26,173 nucleotides of DNA from Clostridium sp. (GTDB lineage: Bacteria; Bacillota_A; Clostridia; Lachnospirales; Lachnospiraceae), in NCBI GenBank assembly GCA_023666975.1, contig JAMPAW010000010.1, positions 1 to 26,173 on the forward strand, in the 5' to 3' direction. The notes beneath the pieces were generated by a model. The model had not been told where the DNA came from. It saw only the letters and a program-made list of their open reading frames with translations, and made no database searches. A program made the translations under genes and the position numbers. Positions 7,547 through 16,072 of the stretch are shown here, piece after piece. The first letter of the stretch is position 1; the number at the start of each line of letters is the position of its first letter.

Positions 7547-9688
7547 CTAACGCATATCCTCACTCGTCGCCGGTTCAAAAACATGTGTGATATTGCCGTC
7601 ATTTTCTGCCGCATAGGCCTTTTCCATTGCCAGTCGGCAAAATTCATCTTGCGCCGCAATCTTCTCTAAGCCCCGCAAATCCTGTTTTGCATATTCCCTG
7701 CTGTCCGACAGCAGAATATGCGCCTTAAGTGTATCCGCCAGTTGGAGCTTCAATATTCCGATCACATCTCTCTTCAGCTTCTCATCTTCCACAGGGAAAG
7801 TAATCTCTACCCGCTTATCCAGATTACGCGGCATCCAGTCTGCACTCCCCATATACACATCTTCAAATCCGTCATTATAGAAGTAAAAGATTCTGGAATG
7901 CTCCAGGAAATTGCCCACAATCGAACGCACCCGGATATTCTCCGAGACACCGGGTATTCCGGTTTTCAGACAGCAGATACCGCGGATAATCAGGTCAATC
8001 CTTACCCCTGCTGCACTTGCCTTATAGAGTGCCTCGATAATGACCGGATCACACAGCGAATTCATCTTGGCAACGATCCTCGCCTCTTTTCCCTTTCTGG
8101 CATTATCCGCTTCTCTGTCAATCAGCATCAGGAAACGGTCCTTCAGCCAGATTGGAGCTACCATTAATTTGTTCCAAGCCGGCGGTTCAGAATATCCGGA
8201 CAACATATTAAATACTGCCGTTGCGTCCTCGCCTATTTCATCGTCACAGGTCAGCAGCCCCATATCCGTATACAATTTGGCTGTAACGTCATTATAATTA
8301 CCGGTTCCCAGATGCACATATCTGCGGATACCCTCCTCTTCTCTTCTCACCACAAGAGCAATCTTGGAATGTGTTTTCAGTCCGACTAAGCCATAGATTA
8401 CATGACAGCCCGCCTTTTCCAGCATTTTCGCCCAGCCTATATTATTCTCCTCGTCAAACCTTGCCTTAAGCTCTACTAAAACGGTAACCTGTTTTCCATT
8501 CTCCGCCGCCCTTGCCAGAGAAGCAACGATCGGCGAATTGCCGCTGACACGGTACAATGTCTGCTTGATCGCCAGAACATTGGGGTCATTGGCTGCCTGG
8601 GAAATAAAATCCACGACCGGGGTAAATTCGTAATACGGGTGATGCAGAAGGATATCATGTTCCCTGATCTGTTCAAAGATTCCTCTCTCTCTGTCCATTC
8701 CCGGCACAGGCTGCGGTACAAACCGGGGCAGCTTATACTCGTCAAAGCCGTCCAGACCGTACACCTTCATCAGAAAAGTCAAATCCAGCGGTCCTTTAAT
8801 CTTATACAGATAATTTTCGTCCACATTCAACTGCTCCATCAGTTTTTTCTGCAGCCGCTTATCCATGGTATTGGCCACCTCCAGGCGGATAACCTCCCCC
8901 CATTGGCGTTTCTTTATCTGCTTCTCAATCTCCTTTAACAAATCTGCCGCATCGTCTTCGTCAATCGTCAAATCCGCATTTCTCATCACGCGGTACGGGT
9001 GTGCAGACAAAATCGTATAATTCAAAAACAGCTTATCCAGATTGCGCTCAATCACTTCCTCCAACAGAATAACCGTTGTATTTTCCTTATCCTGCGACGG
9101 GATTTCGATAATTCTCGGCAGAACTCCGGGCACCTGTACCGTTGCCACATCTACTACATCTTCATTCTTCTTATCCTGAATCAGTGCACCGATATTCAAC
9201 GATTTATTCTGTATTAACGGAAACGGACGCGACTGGTCCACCGCCATCGGCGTCAGCACGGGATATATATTTTTCCGGAAATACCCGTCCACGTAAGCCG
9301 CCTGCTCTTCCGTCAAATCCTCATGGTGACGGACGATATGAAGACCGCACTTGTCAAGCAGCGGCATCAAAGAGCGGTTCAAGGTTTTGTACTGGTCCGC
9401 CATAAACTCTTTCGCCTCCGGCAAAATAGCGTCCAACTGTTCCTTAGGCGTCATTCCGGCAATATCCGTCTTTGTATATCCTGCATGCACCATATCCATC
9501 AGTGAGGCAATGCGAATCATAAAAAACTCGTCCAGATTTGACGCCGTAATGCTCAAAAATTTGATTCTCTCGAAGGGAAGAATATTCCTGTCCTTCGCCT
9601 CGGCGAGAATACGTTTGTTAAACTGCAGCCAGGAAAGCTCCCGGTTCTCAATATATTCCGGTTTTAAATATCTGCTTTTTTCTTTCAT
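7547..9688 (-). CDS. ppk1: Polyphosphate kinase 1
   Basis: A 713-residue PPK1, full length for the family. It reversibly polymerises the gamma-phosphate of ATP into inorganic polyphosphate. The N-terminal domain opens with NRELSWLQFNKRILAEA. The first phospholipase-D-like half contains the catalytic His in GLKTHSKIALV, which is autophosphorylated. The second half carries FLEHSRIFYFYNDG with the second essential His and SADWMPRNLDKRVE. Substrate-binding segments IKQTLYRVSGNSPIV and VELKARFDEENNI are intact. The ATG at 9688 overlaps the stop of the upstream Ppx/GppA gene (ATGA overlap), which predicts translational coupling between the gene that degrades and the gene that makes polyphosphate. 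No terminator is evident between this gene and the infC promoter. Confidence 0.97.
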   Translation of the reverse strand: MKEKSRYLKPEYIENRELSWLQFNKRILAEAKDRNILPFERIKFLSITASNLDEFFMIRIASLMDMVHAGYTKTDIAGMTPKEQLDAILPEAKEFMADQYKTLNRSLMPLLDKCGLHIVRHHEDLTEEQAAYVDGYFRKNIYPVLTPMAVDQSRPFPLIQNKSLNIGALIQDKKNEDVVDVATVQVPGVLPRIIEIPSQDKENTTVILLEEVIERNLDKLFLNYTILSAHPYRVMRNADLTIDEDDAADLLKEIEKQIKKRQWGEVIRLEVANTMDKRLQKKLMEQLNVDENYLYKIKGPLDLTFLMKVYGLDGFDEYKLPRFVPQPVPGMDRERGIFEQIREHDILLHHPYYEFTPVVDFISQAANDPNVLAIKQTLYRVSGNSPIVASLARAAENGKQVTVLVELKARFDEENNIGWAKMLEKAGCHVIYGLVGLKTHSKIALVVRREEEGIRRYVHLGTGNYNDVTAKLYTDMGLLTCDDEIGEDATAVFNMLSGYSEPPAWNKLMVAPIWLKDRFLMLIDREADNARKGKEARIVAKMNSLCDPVIIEALYKASAAGVRIDLIIRGICCLKTGIPGVSENIRVRSIVGNFLEHSRIFYFYNDGFEDVYMGSADWMPRNLDKRVEITFPVEDEKLKRDVIGILKLQLADTLKAHILLSDSREYAKQDLRGLEKIAAQDEFCRLAMEKAYAAENDGNITHVFEPATSEDMR

Positions 9689-10908
9689 TTATATTCCCCT
9701 CCCCTTTGCTTTAATACCGGTCTGATTCCATATACTTTCAGGAAAAAGTCAGCCTTATCATGAAAAAGGCCCCTCTCCAATGCCAAATCATAGAGCGTGT
9801 CAACGGTAATGACCAGCTGCTTATCCTTCACGACAATATGATAAGTGCTTGCCTTTTGCTTATGTGAACGGTCCATGGCATTGGCCACCTTTAAAATAGC
9901 CACCAGCTTGGCAATTTTCATGTAATCGGCAGTGCCCAGTATCCCCTGAACCTCCCGGTAATCCGGATACGGAATCGAATTATATTTGACAACATTGGCA
10001 ATCTCCTCCCTCTCCTTGTGGGAAAGGCCCATAATCTCGGTAGACATGATAATGGCATAGGAATTGTCGCCTGCCCCGTTCATATTGATAAATTTGCCGC
10101 AGTCATGAAGTGTCGCCGCTATTTCCAGCTGTAAGCGCTCCTTACTCTGCAAGCCATGGATTTTCTTCGTCTTATCAAATATCCTGCAGGCAATGGCAGA
10201 GACATTATGATTATGTTCCTCATTGCAGCGGTACCGCTTGGCAATCTGATAGACGGATGACCGGATATCGTCTTCAAAGTTCCGCTCAAACGAAATGTTT
10301 TTGTTTTTCTCCAACACATCTACAATAATTCCGTCGCACAAATCCACGCTCGGCGTCCAGATTAAATCTGCCTTTGCCTGCCGTAAAAAGATTCCGCAAA
10401 TCATTGCTGCAGGCAGCAGCAGCGTTGCACGCTCATAGGGAATCTTGTACTCTGCTGCCAGCTCCGCCGGACTTCTGGCAAGCAGGCGGCCAAAAATGGA
10501 ATCCAACTGCTCCTCATTCAGATGCTCTGTAATCCCAAGTTCCGGCACAATGCGAATCAGATTCCCTATCTCATCGCCTATGGCAATAACATTTTTAATC
10601 TCCTTTCCTCCCAGATAATGATGGCGGAAGGTATCAATTTCATTGGCGATAAACTCCTCCATAACCCGTTCAAGATGTACCCGGTCAAAGCGGAAACTCT
10701 TTAGCCGCTCCCGCACCCGCAATGCACCGATAGGGATATTCTGTGTAGCCGTAAGCCTGCCATTATTGGTCAGGGAAATCTGTATGCTTCCGGCGCCAAT
10801 ATCTACAATTGCCGTATTTTTCTCGACAATTTTTTCAAAATTCTCCGCCTTGACTGCAAGCCCCTTGTACATCAGAAAACGATGCTCCGAATTGTTCAGA
10901 ATCTTCAC
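9685..10908 (-). CDS. Ppx/GppA phosphatase, C-terminal part after in-frame TGA (HD domain)
   Basis: A 407-codon frame opening with GTG two codons after a TGA that interrupts an otherwise continuous Ppx/GppA reading frame. It begins inside the first ASKHA lobe (KILNNSEHRFL), carries the second phosphate-binding loop (AIVDIGAGSIQISL), and continues into a C-terminal HD-type domain (HNHNVSAIACRIF ... ATLHDCGKF). Family members remove phosphates from polyphosphate or convert pppGpp to ppGpp. Alone it lacks the first phosphate loop and should be inactive. The GTG has no convincing ribosome site, so either this part is made by readthrough or reinitiation, or the gene is broken. The stop codon forms an ATGA overlap with ppk1. 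Confidence 0.8.
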   Translation of the reverse strand: MKILNNSEHRFLMYKGLAVKAENFEKIVEKNTAIVDIGAGSIQISLTNNGRLTATQNIPIGALRVRERLKSFRFDRVHLERVMEEFIANEIDTFRHHYLGGKEIKNVIAIGDEIGNLIRIVPELGITEHLNEEQLDSIFGRLLARSPAELAAEYKIPYERATLLLPAAMICGIFLRQAKADLIWTPSVDLCDGIIVDVLEKNKNISFERNFEDDIRSSVYQIAKRYRCNEEHNHNVSAIACRIFDKTKKIHGLQSKERLQLEIAATLHDCGKFINMNGAGDNSYAIIMSTEIMGLSHKEREEIANVVKYNSIPYPDYREVQGILGTADYMKIAKLVAILKVANAMDRSHKQKASTYHIVVKDKQLVITVDTLYDLALERGLFHDKADFFLKVYGIRPVLKQRGGEYK

Positions 10909-10914
10909 CTCTAT

Positions 10915-10917
10915 TCA
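10915..10917 (-). other. In-frame TGA splitting the ppx gene
   Basis: The codons before and after this TGA are in the same frame: LIKLRT, stop, IEVKILNNSEHRF. As I recall the family, relatives carry Gly after the LRT stretch, so a single GGA-to-TGA change would explain the stop. No frameshift is needed. The restored product would be 513 residues, a normal length for HD-containing Ppx/GppA proteins. Confidence 0.85.
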
Positions 10918-11226
10918 GGTACGCAATTTGATCAAATCGAGTACCATCATATTGTTTTTGGCCTCCCGGATTGCACTGGTGGCATAGGCACAGCAATCCG
11001 TCGTCCGATACTCTCTCATCTTTTTGGAAAAACGAATCAGAATATCACATAACCGTTCTATTGATTCCTGTGAAATATACCCGTCTTTGTAGGTATCGGA
11101 ACCAAGCTCCATAATATTACTGACATAGTCCAGCTGACGGTACCCCTTCTTCGCCGTGACCTCAAAAATCTTCATCGTTACATCGGTAGAGCCAACATCA
11201 ATCGCCGCAAAAGTTCTGTATGCCAT
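10915..11226 (-). CDS. Ppx/GppA phosphatase, N-terminal fragment
   Basis: A 103-residue frame ending at the in-frame TGA. It holds the first ASKHA phosphate-binding loop (AAIDVGSTDVTMKIFEV) and the strand-helix region ending SAIREAKN. This is the start of the exopolyphosphatase fold, which continues in the next frame. It begins with ATG at 11226, 22 bases after pheA, and has a GGAGG-like site (AGGAGGGATG). Truncated here it cannot form the two-lobed active site. The pair of frames is best regarded as one gene, either a pseudogene or one expressed through UGA readthrough. Confidence 0.8.
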   Translation of the reverse strand: MAYRTFAAIDVGSTDVTMKIFEVTAKKGYRQLDYVSNIMELGSDTYKDGYISQESIERLCDILIRFSKKMREYRTTDCCAYATSAIREAKNNMMVLDLIKLRT

Positions 11227-11248
11227 TCATTCATCCCTCCTATTTTGT

Positions 11249-12394
11249 TTACTCCTGCGAGACAAAACAGCCCAATATTCTAAAATCTTCCGTTTCGGCC
11301 ATAATGCCCTTTAACGCATTTCTCACGTCACTATCTCCCAAATTCCCCTCAAAATCCACAAAAAAGCAATACTCCCACTGTCTTCCGGTCAACGGGATAG
11401 ATTCAATGCTCGTCATATTTACATTGTTAAAAATAAAATGTGCCAGAATGTTGTAGAGTGTTCCGCTCTTATGCGGCAAAGAGAAAGAAATGCTGACTCT
11501 GTTTGCACTCTTCACATATTCTTTTCTGTTGGAAACAATCACAAATCTGGTCGTATTGTTATCCGACAGATTCAACTGTGGATTGAGCACTTCCAGATTG
11601 TACAATTGCGCTGCCCGCTCACTGGCAATCGCCACCTGCGTCTTATCCCCGTCATCTCTTACCTTTTTGGCACTCAATGCCGTATTCGCCATACTGACCT
11701 GCTTCCAATCCCGCTGTTCCAGATATTCCCTTGCCTGCATCAGTCCCTGCGGGTGTGAAAAAACGGTTCCTACCTGTTCAAGCTTGGTTCCCGGAATCCC
11801 CAAAAGACACTGGTTTACCCTGATTTTCTGTTCTCCGACAATCGACAGCCGGTAACGCTCCAGCAAATCATATATACCGTTCACAAAACCGGCAGAGGAA
11901 TTTTCAATCGGGAGAACTCCGTAATCTGCCTCTCCCTCTGCCACCATCTTTGCCGTATCGGAAAACTCCTTCACATTGACCGCCACAATATCGTCTCTGA
12001 AATAGGCCACCATGGCCATTTCCGCAAAAGCCCCGGGGACACCCGTATAGACAACTTTTGTATCCTTTCGGATATCCAGTGCGTCCACAGGGGTAAACAG
12101 CTTGTCAATGTCGTGCTCCCGGTCGCCTACCATGCGGTACTGAAAACGCCTCGACACGGACATAATCTGTAAAAAAAGCTCCCGTATACTCCGTGCATTA
12201 AACTCGTTATCTGCCATGTCACTCAGCTTATCCAGTTTTTCCTGCTCCCGCTCCCGGTCGTAAACCGGCTTACCCGTAGATATCTTATATTCCGCTACCT
12301 TTGCTGCCAGCTCCATTCTTTTTTCCAACAGCTCCACCATCTGTCTGTCCACCCTGTCAATTTCTTCCCTTATTAAACTCAAATCCTGTATCAT
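11249..12394 (-). CDS. pheA: Bifunctional chorismate mutase / prephenate dehydratase
   Basis: A 381-residue P-protein making phenylpyruvate from chorismate in two steps. Residues 1-90 form an AroQ-type chorismate mutase (IREEIDRVDRQMVELLEKRM ... YDREREQEKL). About 108-290 is the dehydratase, starting YTGVPGAFAEMA and holding the substrate motif NNTTRFVIV. About 297-375 is an ACT domain (SISFSLPHKSGTLYNIL) that would bind phenylalanine for feedback control. The usual ESRP motif there reads ESIP, so feedback behaviour may differ. The ATG at 12394 is preceded by GGGAG. It lies 89 bases after folBK and 22 bases before the ppx gene on the same strand. Confidence 0.96.
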   Translation of the reverse strand: MIQDLSLIREEIDRVDRQMVELLEKRMELAAKVAEYKISTGKPVYDREREQEKLDKLSDMADNEFNARSIRELFLQIMSVSRRFQYRMVGDREHDIDKLFTPVDALDIRKDTKVVYTGVPGAFAEMAMVAYFRDDIVAVNVKEFSDTAKMVAEGEADYGVLPIENSSAGFVNGIYDLLERYRLSIVGEQKIRVNQCLLGIPGTKLEQVGTVFSHPQGLMQAREYLEQRDWKQVSMANTALSAKKVRDDGDKTQVAIASERAAQLYNLEVLNPQLNLSDNNTTRFVIVSNRKEYVKSANRVSISFSLPHKSGTLYNILAHFIFNNVNMTSIESIPLTGRQWEYCFFVDFEGNLGDSDVRNALKGIMAETEDFRILGCFVSQE

Positions 12395-12483
12395 TTTCCA
12401 TCTCCCTGTTCCTCTTTGAATGATATGTATTGTCTAAAAATCTCTGTCTTTGGCAAACTCTCTGATTCCGTTTCCGTCACTTT

Positions 12484-13323
12484 TCATGTCCCCTGCACCG
12501 GCTGTGTATCTGCCCGCAGTTCTTCAAGCAGTTCAACTATGGATTTGCGGTATACCGGGTGAATATAGTAAGGTGCAATCGTCGAAAGCGGCTCCAATAC
12601 AAACTCCCGCTTACGAAGATCAACATGGGGAATAATCAGATCGTCCTGCATAATAATTTCATCGTCAAAAAACAGAATATCAATATCCAATGTTCTTGGT
12701 CCCCAGTGAATCAGCCGTTCCCGGTGAGCCTGCGCTTCAATCATATGAATAATCTCTAAGAGCTCCTCCGGCGTCTTCAATGTCTTTATCGCCAAAGCGC
12801 CGTTCAAAAAATCATCTTGCTCTACATTGCCATACGGCTCCGTCTCCAGATAGTCAGAAACAGCCGTTACCTTCGTGTCCTCCAGTGCATTTAACTGGTC
12901 AATGGCAAAATCCAAATATCTTTCCCTGTCTCCTAAGTTAGAGCCAATGGAAAGGTATACTTTATGCCAGCGACGTTTGATGCACACAGCCGCCGTATCC
13001 AGGGTCACCCGTATCGGCGCCCATGGTTTTTTCACGGTAATCTCCACACTGCAAAGCTGCGGAAACGCCAGCAAGAGCCGTTCTGCAATCTCCTCTGCCA
13101 GCCGCTCAATCAACTGATACCTTTCCTTTTCCACCAGTGCCTTAATCGTCTGGCATGCTTCTCCATAATCCAGTGATTCCTGCAAATCGTCGGTTCTTCC
13201 CGCCTTTCTCGTATCCAGATAAAGCACCGCATCCACTATAAATTTCTGACCAAGAAAAGCTTCTTCCTCAAATACCCCATGATACCCGAAGGTTTCCAGC
13301 TCCTTAATGATAATCTTATCCAT
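12484..13323 (-). CDS. folBK: Fused dihydroneopterin aldolase / HPPK (FolB-FolK)
   Basis: A 279-residue fusion of two consecutive folate enzymes. Residues 1-118 are dihydroneopterin aldolase, with active-site Glu in YHGVFEEE (about 19) and Lys in ITVKKPWAP (about 98). Residues about 120-279 are 6-hydroxymethyl-dihydropterin pyrophosphokinase, starting VYLSIGSNLGDRERYL and containing the signature HWGPRTLDIDILFF that holds the Mg and ATP residues. The product is the pterin diphosphate used by folP, located immediately upstream (5-base gap). The ribosome site GGGAGG lies at the end of folP, so the two are likely coupled. FolB-FolK fusions are known in Firmicutes. Confidence 0.96.
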   Translation of the reverse strand: MDKIIIKELETFGYHGVFEEEAFLGQKFIVDAVLYLDTRKAGRTDDLQESLDYGEACQTIKALVEKERYQLIERLAEEIAERLLLAFPQLCSVEITVKKPWAPIRVTLDTAAVCIKRRWHKVYLSIGSNLGDRERYLDFAIDQLNALEDTKVTAVSDYLETEPYGNVEQDDFLNGALAIKTLKTPEELLEIIHMIEAQAHRERLIHWGPRTLDIDILFFDDEIIMQDDLIIPHVDLRKREFVLEPLSTIAPYYIHPVYRKSIVELLEELRADTQPVQGT

Positions 13324-13328
13324 TTATG

Positions 13329-14141
13329 TCAACCTCCCGCTTTCATTATCGCTTCCGCCATTTTCAACCCTCTAAAATTCGTTCTCACATCATGCACCCG
13401 AAAAACAGAACAGCCTGCCAGCAGTCCTATTACTGAGGTTGCCAGCGTCCCCTCTTCCCTCTGCTCTACCGGCAGTCCGAGAGTCAGCCCAATCATAGAT
13501 TTTCTCGATGTTCCCAGCAATACAGGGTATCCCAGTTCACAAATCCGTTGCAGATTCTTCATCAACAACAAATTCTGATTGACATCTTTGGCAAACCCGA
13601 CACCAGGGTCTAACAGAATGTTTCCGTCTGCTATCCCCGCCTGCAAAGCCAGCTCAATACATTGCTGCAAATCCTCCAGCACATCATCTACCACCTGACG
13701 ATAGTCTCTATCACGGCGGTTATGCATAAGGCAGCAGGGGACACCTTTATCCGCTATCACCTTTGCCATTGTTTCATCCCATTTCAATCCCCAGATATCA
13801 TTTATCATGTCTGCTCCCGCCTCAATTCCGGCTGTTGCCACATCTGACTTATAGGTATCTAAAGAGAGCGGAATATCTATGTTTTGCTTAATCCGGCTTA
13901 TCAGCGGACAGACACGCTCCATTTCCTCCTCAGAGGTAATCCGGATATGCCCCGGCCTGGTAGATTCCCCTCCGATATCCAGAATATCTGCACCGTCCTT
14001 CACCAGCTTCTCCGCCTGAAACAGTGCTCTGTCTATATCCGTATATCTTCCGCCGTCCGAAAAAGAATCCGGCGTGACATTCAAAATCCCCATGATGTAA
14101 AAATGATGTTCAAAATCAAACTCTCTGCCGCCGATAATCAT
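13329..14141 (-). CDS. folP: Dihydropteroate synthase
   Basis: A 270-residue TIM-barrel enzyme joining p-aminobenzoate to the pterin diphosphate; it is the sulfonamide target. Motifs: MGILNVTPDSFSDGG (about 16), DIGGESTRPG (about 56), SLDTYK (about 97), MINDIWG, DPGVGFAKD, GTSRKSMIG (about 213) and RVHDV (about 254). All catalytic loops are present at normal length. The ATG at 14141 has GGAGGAGG five bases upstream. It lies between the HD protein and folBK in one folate operon. Confidence 0.97.
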   Translation of the reverse strand: MIIGGREFDFEHHFYIMGILNVTPDSFSDGGRYTDIDRALFQAEKLVKDGADILDIGGESTRPGHIRITSEEEMERVCPLISRIKQNIDIPLSLDTYKSDVATAGIEAGADMINDIWGLKWDETMAKVIADKGVPCCLMHNRRDRDYRQVVDDVLEDLQQCIELALQAGIADGNILLDPGVGFAKDVNQNLLLMKNLQRICELGYPVLLGTSRKSMIGLTLGLPVEQREEGTLATSVIGLLAGCSVFRVHDVRTNFRGLKMAEAIMKAGG

Positions 14142-14197
14142 CTCTGCCTCCTCCGGCTCTTATTCTCAGGAACATTTTCTCTGCGTTTTGCGCCACA

Positions 14198-14692
14198 CTA
14201 ATATGTTATCATGTGATTGCGCTGCTCCTCCTGCCAATAACATTCTTCCCGAGCCTTGCAGTCATAGCAGTTCCTGCTTAACTTATCCGCCTCATATAAA
14301 AGCTGCGGCAAAATATCCTGTGCTTCGTCCCCCTCGTCCGTCTGTCTGCATTTATGGGAAATAATGGCATTACAAATCCGCGCCGTCTCCTCTTTCGTGT
14401 ATCCGCAATCCGTCAAAATTGCCGCTGCCATTCTTGCCCCCTCCTGATGATGGGACTTGCTCTCTTCATACTCTGCAGCCCTTCCGATATCATGCAAAAG
14501 TGCTGTCGCATAAAGGATATCTTTGGACAAAGCTATGTTCTGTTCTAATACTAATATATAGAGAATCCTTGCCACATCCAGCGAATGGCCGATTCCATGC
14601 CTGCAAAATATCCGCCCCTCCTCCAACCGGTCAATTGTATGACGGTTACTCCGATAGAGTGGATGTGCGAAAATTTTTTCTATTCGTTCCAT
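14198..14692 (-). CDS. HD-domain phosphohydrolase in the folate operon
   Basis: A 164-residue HD-superfamily metal-dependent phosphohydrolase. The first His is in CRHGIGHSLDVARI, the H-D doublet in ATALLHDIGRAAEYEE, a further His pair in SKSHHQEGA, and the final Asp in LLYEADKLSR. The C-terminus carries a CxxCxxxxxC cluster (NCYDCKAREECYW), perhaps binding a metal. The ATG at 14692 follows folC by nine bases, with GAGGAAG as ribosome site, and folP follows after 56 bases. Co-operon position between folC and folP suggests a nucleotide or pterin phosphate substrate. Dihydroneopterin triphosphate dephosphorylation is an attractive but unproven role. Confidence 0.85.
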   Translation of the reverse strand: MERIEKIFAHPLYRSNRHTIDRLEEGRIFCRHGIGHSLDVARILYILVLEQNIALSKDILYATALLHDIGRAAEYEESKSHHQEGARMAAAILTDCGYTKEETARICNAIISHKCRQTDEGDEAQDILPQLLYEADKLSRNCYDCKAREECYWQEEQRNHMITY

Positions 14693-14701
14693 GCTTCTTC
14701 C

Positions 14702-15952
14702 TCAAATCTGTCCGATATAGGAAAGAGAACCCCATGCGATAATCACCGGGACTTCCCCTGACTGTTCATACTGCCGGCAGTCCTGCTTTGCTGCCAGCAC
14801 AGCCTCTTTTACGGATTCACATTCCGCAGCCTGTCTGCAATATGGCAAAACACTTTGCCGGAGTATCGCTGCCGGCAGTCCGCGCTCACCTTCCGGTGTA
14901 ACGGTATAAACCCTGTCCGCCAGCGGGCATAACACAGCCATCATCTTATCGTACTCTTTATCTTTTAATACTCCTATTATAAAGATTAACTTCCGGTTTG
15001 TAAAATGCTTTTGTATGCTTTCCCGCAATGCTTTAGCTGCGTCTACATTATGTGCCCCGTCCTTAATCAAAAGCGGATCATCGCAGACTTTCTCAAACCG
15101 TCCTTCCCACTGCGCATTCTGCAGTCCCGATTTGTCCAGATGCCCGTCTAACAACAGCTTTGCCTCAATAGCAGTCACCGCATTATATATCTGATACTCT
15201 CCTGCCAGAGAGATAATATACTCTTCCCCTCTATACACAAATGTACTCTGCTCCAATGTCTCGGAAAGAATCCTCACCTCCGATTTATCCACCACATGTA
15301 AATCCCTGTCTCCACCACTCTCCTGCCGGAATACCTCAATAATCCCAGCAGAATTCGGATAACTGACGATCGGACAGCCCTGCCTGATAATTCCCGCCTT
15401 TTCATAGGCAATTTCTTCAATTGTACTGCCGAGCAGCTGCATATGGTCCATGCCGATTGAGGCAAATACAGTACATAACGGTCTATCCACCACATTGGTA
15501 GCATCATTGCGCCCTCCCAGCCCGGTCTCCAAAACCACAATGTCTGCCTTTTCCCTTAAAAAGAACAAAAAAGCAATCGCTGTCTCAATTTCAAATGCTG
15601 TGGGAAGCCGCTGTCCGCTGTATTCCATCGCTTCGATAACTGGAATCACCATTTCCAGCAAACCGGCAAATGTCCCCTCGTCCATATATTCTCCGTCAAT
15701 CTGAAACCGCTCCAGATAGCAGCGCAATGTAGGGGAAATATAACGTCCGACTCTCTGCCCCTCCGCCCGGTAAAGATATTCGAGGAAAGTACAGATACTT
15801 CCTTTGCCGTTCGTTCCTGCCACATGAATCACCCGCAGTTTGTTCTGTGGATTACCCAACTGCGCCAAAAGATTACGCATCGGTTGAAGGCCATAAATAC
15901 TGCCTCTTGTTTGTATTTGTTCCATATATTCCCTGGCTGCTTGATATGTCAT
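14702..15952 (-). CDS. folC: Folylpolyglutamate synthase / dihydrofolate synthase
   Basis: A 416-residue Mur-ligase-family enzyme adding glutamate to dihydropteroate or folates. The ATP loop VAGTNGKGSICTFLEYL is at about 44, the Mur-type core contains LETGLGGRNDATNV, GMDHMQLLGSTIEEIAYEKAGI is intact, and the C-terminal domain begins LIKDGAHNVDAAKAL. The start is placed at the ATG at 15952. It matches the family N-terminus, and an upstream ATG at 16012 would fall inside the likely promoter's -10 element (16001-16006). The ribosome site is poor (CGGAGC directly before ATG), so start confidence is moderate. First gene of the folate operon. Confidence 0.93.
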   Translation of the reverse strand: MTYQAAREYMEQIQTRGSIYGLQPMRNLLAQLGNPQNKLRVIHVAGTNGKGSICTFLEYLYRAEGQRVGRYISPTLRCYLERFQIDGEYMDEGTFAGLLEMVIPVIEAMEYSGQRLPTAFEIETAIAFLFFLREKADIVVLETGLGGRNDATNVVDRPLCTVFASIGMDHMQLLGSTIEEIAYEKAGIIRQGCPIVSYPNSAGIIEVFRQESGGDRDLHVVDKSEVRILSETLEQSTFVYRGEEYIISLAGEYQIYNAVTAIEAKLLLDGHLDKSGLQNAQWEGRFEKVCDDPLLIKDGAHNVDAAKALRESIQKHFTNRKLIFIIGVLKDKEYDKMMAVLCPLADRVYTVTPEGERGLPAAILRQSVLPYCRQAAECESVKEAVLAAKQDCRQYEQSGEVPVIIAWGSLSYIGQI

Positions 15953-16000
15953 GCTCCGTACCCGATTCCTCACACACCCATAGGTGTTTTTCCTCTGCTT

Positions 16001-16029
16001 ATCATACCACATTCAAACACAAAAGTTAA
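16001..16029 (-). promoter_or_regulatory. Promoter of the folC operon
   Basis: Minus strand: -35 TTAACT (16029-16024), 17-bp spacer, -10 TATGAT (16006-16001) followed by a purine-rich start region. It sits just downstream of the deacetylase terminator. It could drive folC through ppk1, since gaps in that run are short and I see no terminator. Confidence 0.6.
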
Positions 16030-16072
16030 TACGGATTATCAGAAGTTTTCTTCCGATTATATTTGGACATCA

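Noticed and set aside
10915..10917. UGA recoding as Gly, Trp or selenocysteine across the genome
   Set aside because: Several intact genes here (folC, the histidine kinase, M18 peptidase, C39 protein) end in TGA at family-normal length. I see no SECIS-like hairpin directly after the codon, and relatives are expected to have Gly there.
10905..10920. A frameshift in the ppx gene
   Set aside because: The two halves are in the same frame, so a single stop codon, not an insertion or deletion, separates them.
15953..16012. A folC start at 16012
   Set aside because: Its first codons coincide with a good -10 element, and homologous FolC N-termini match the ATG at 15952.
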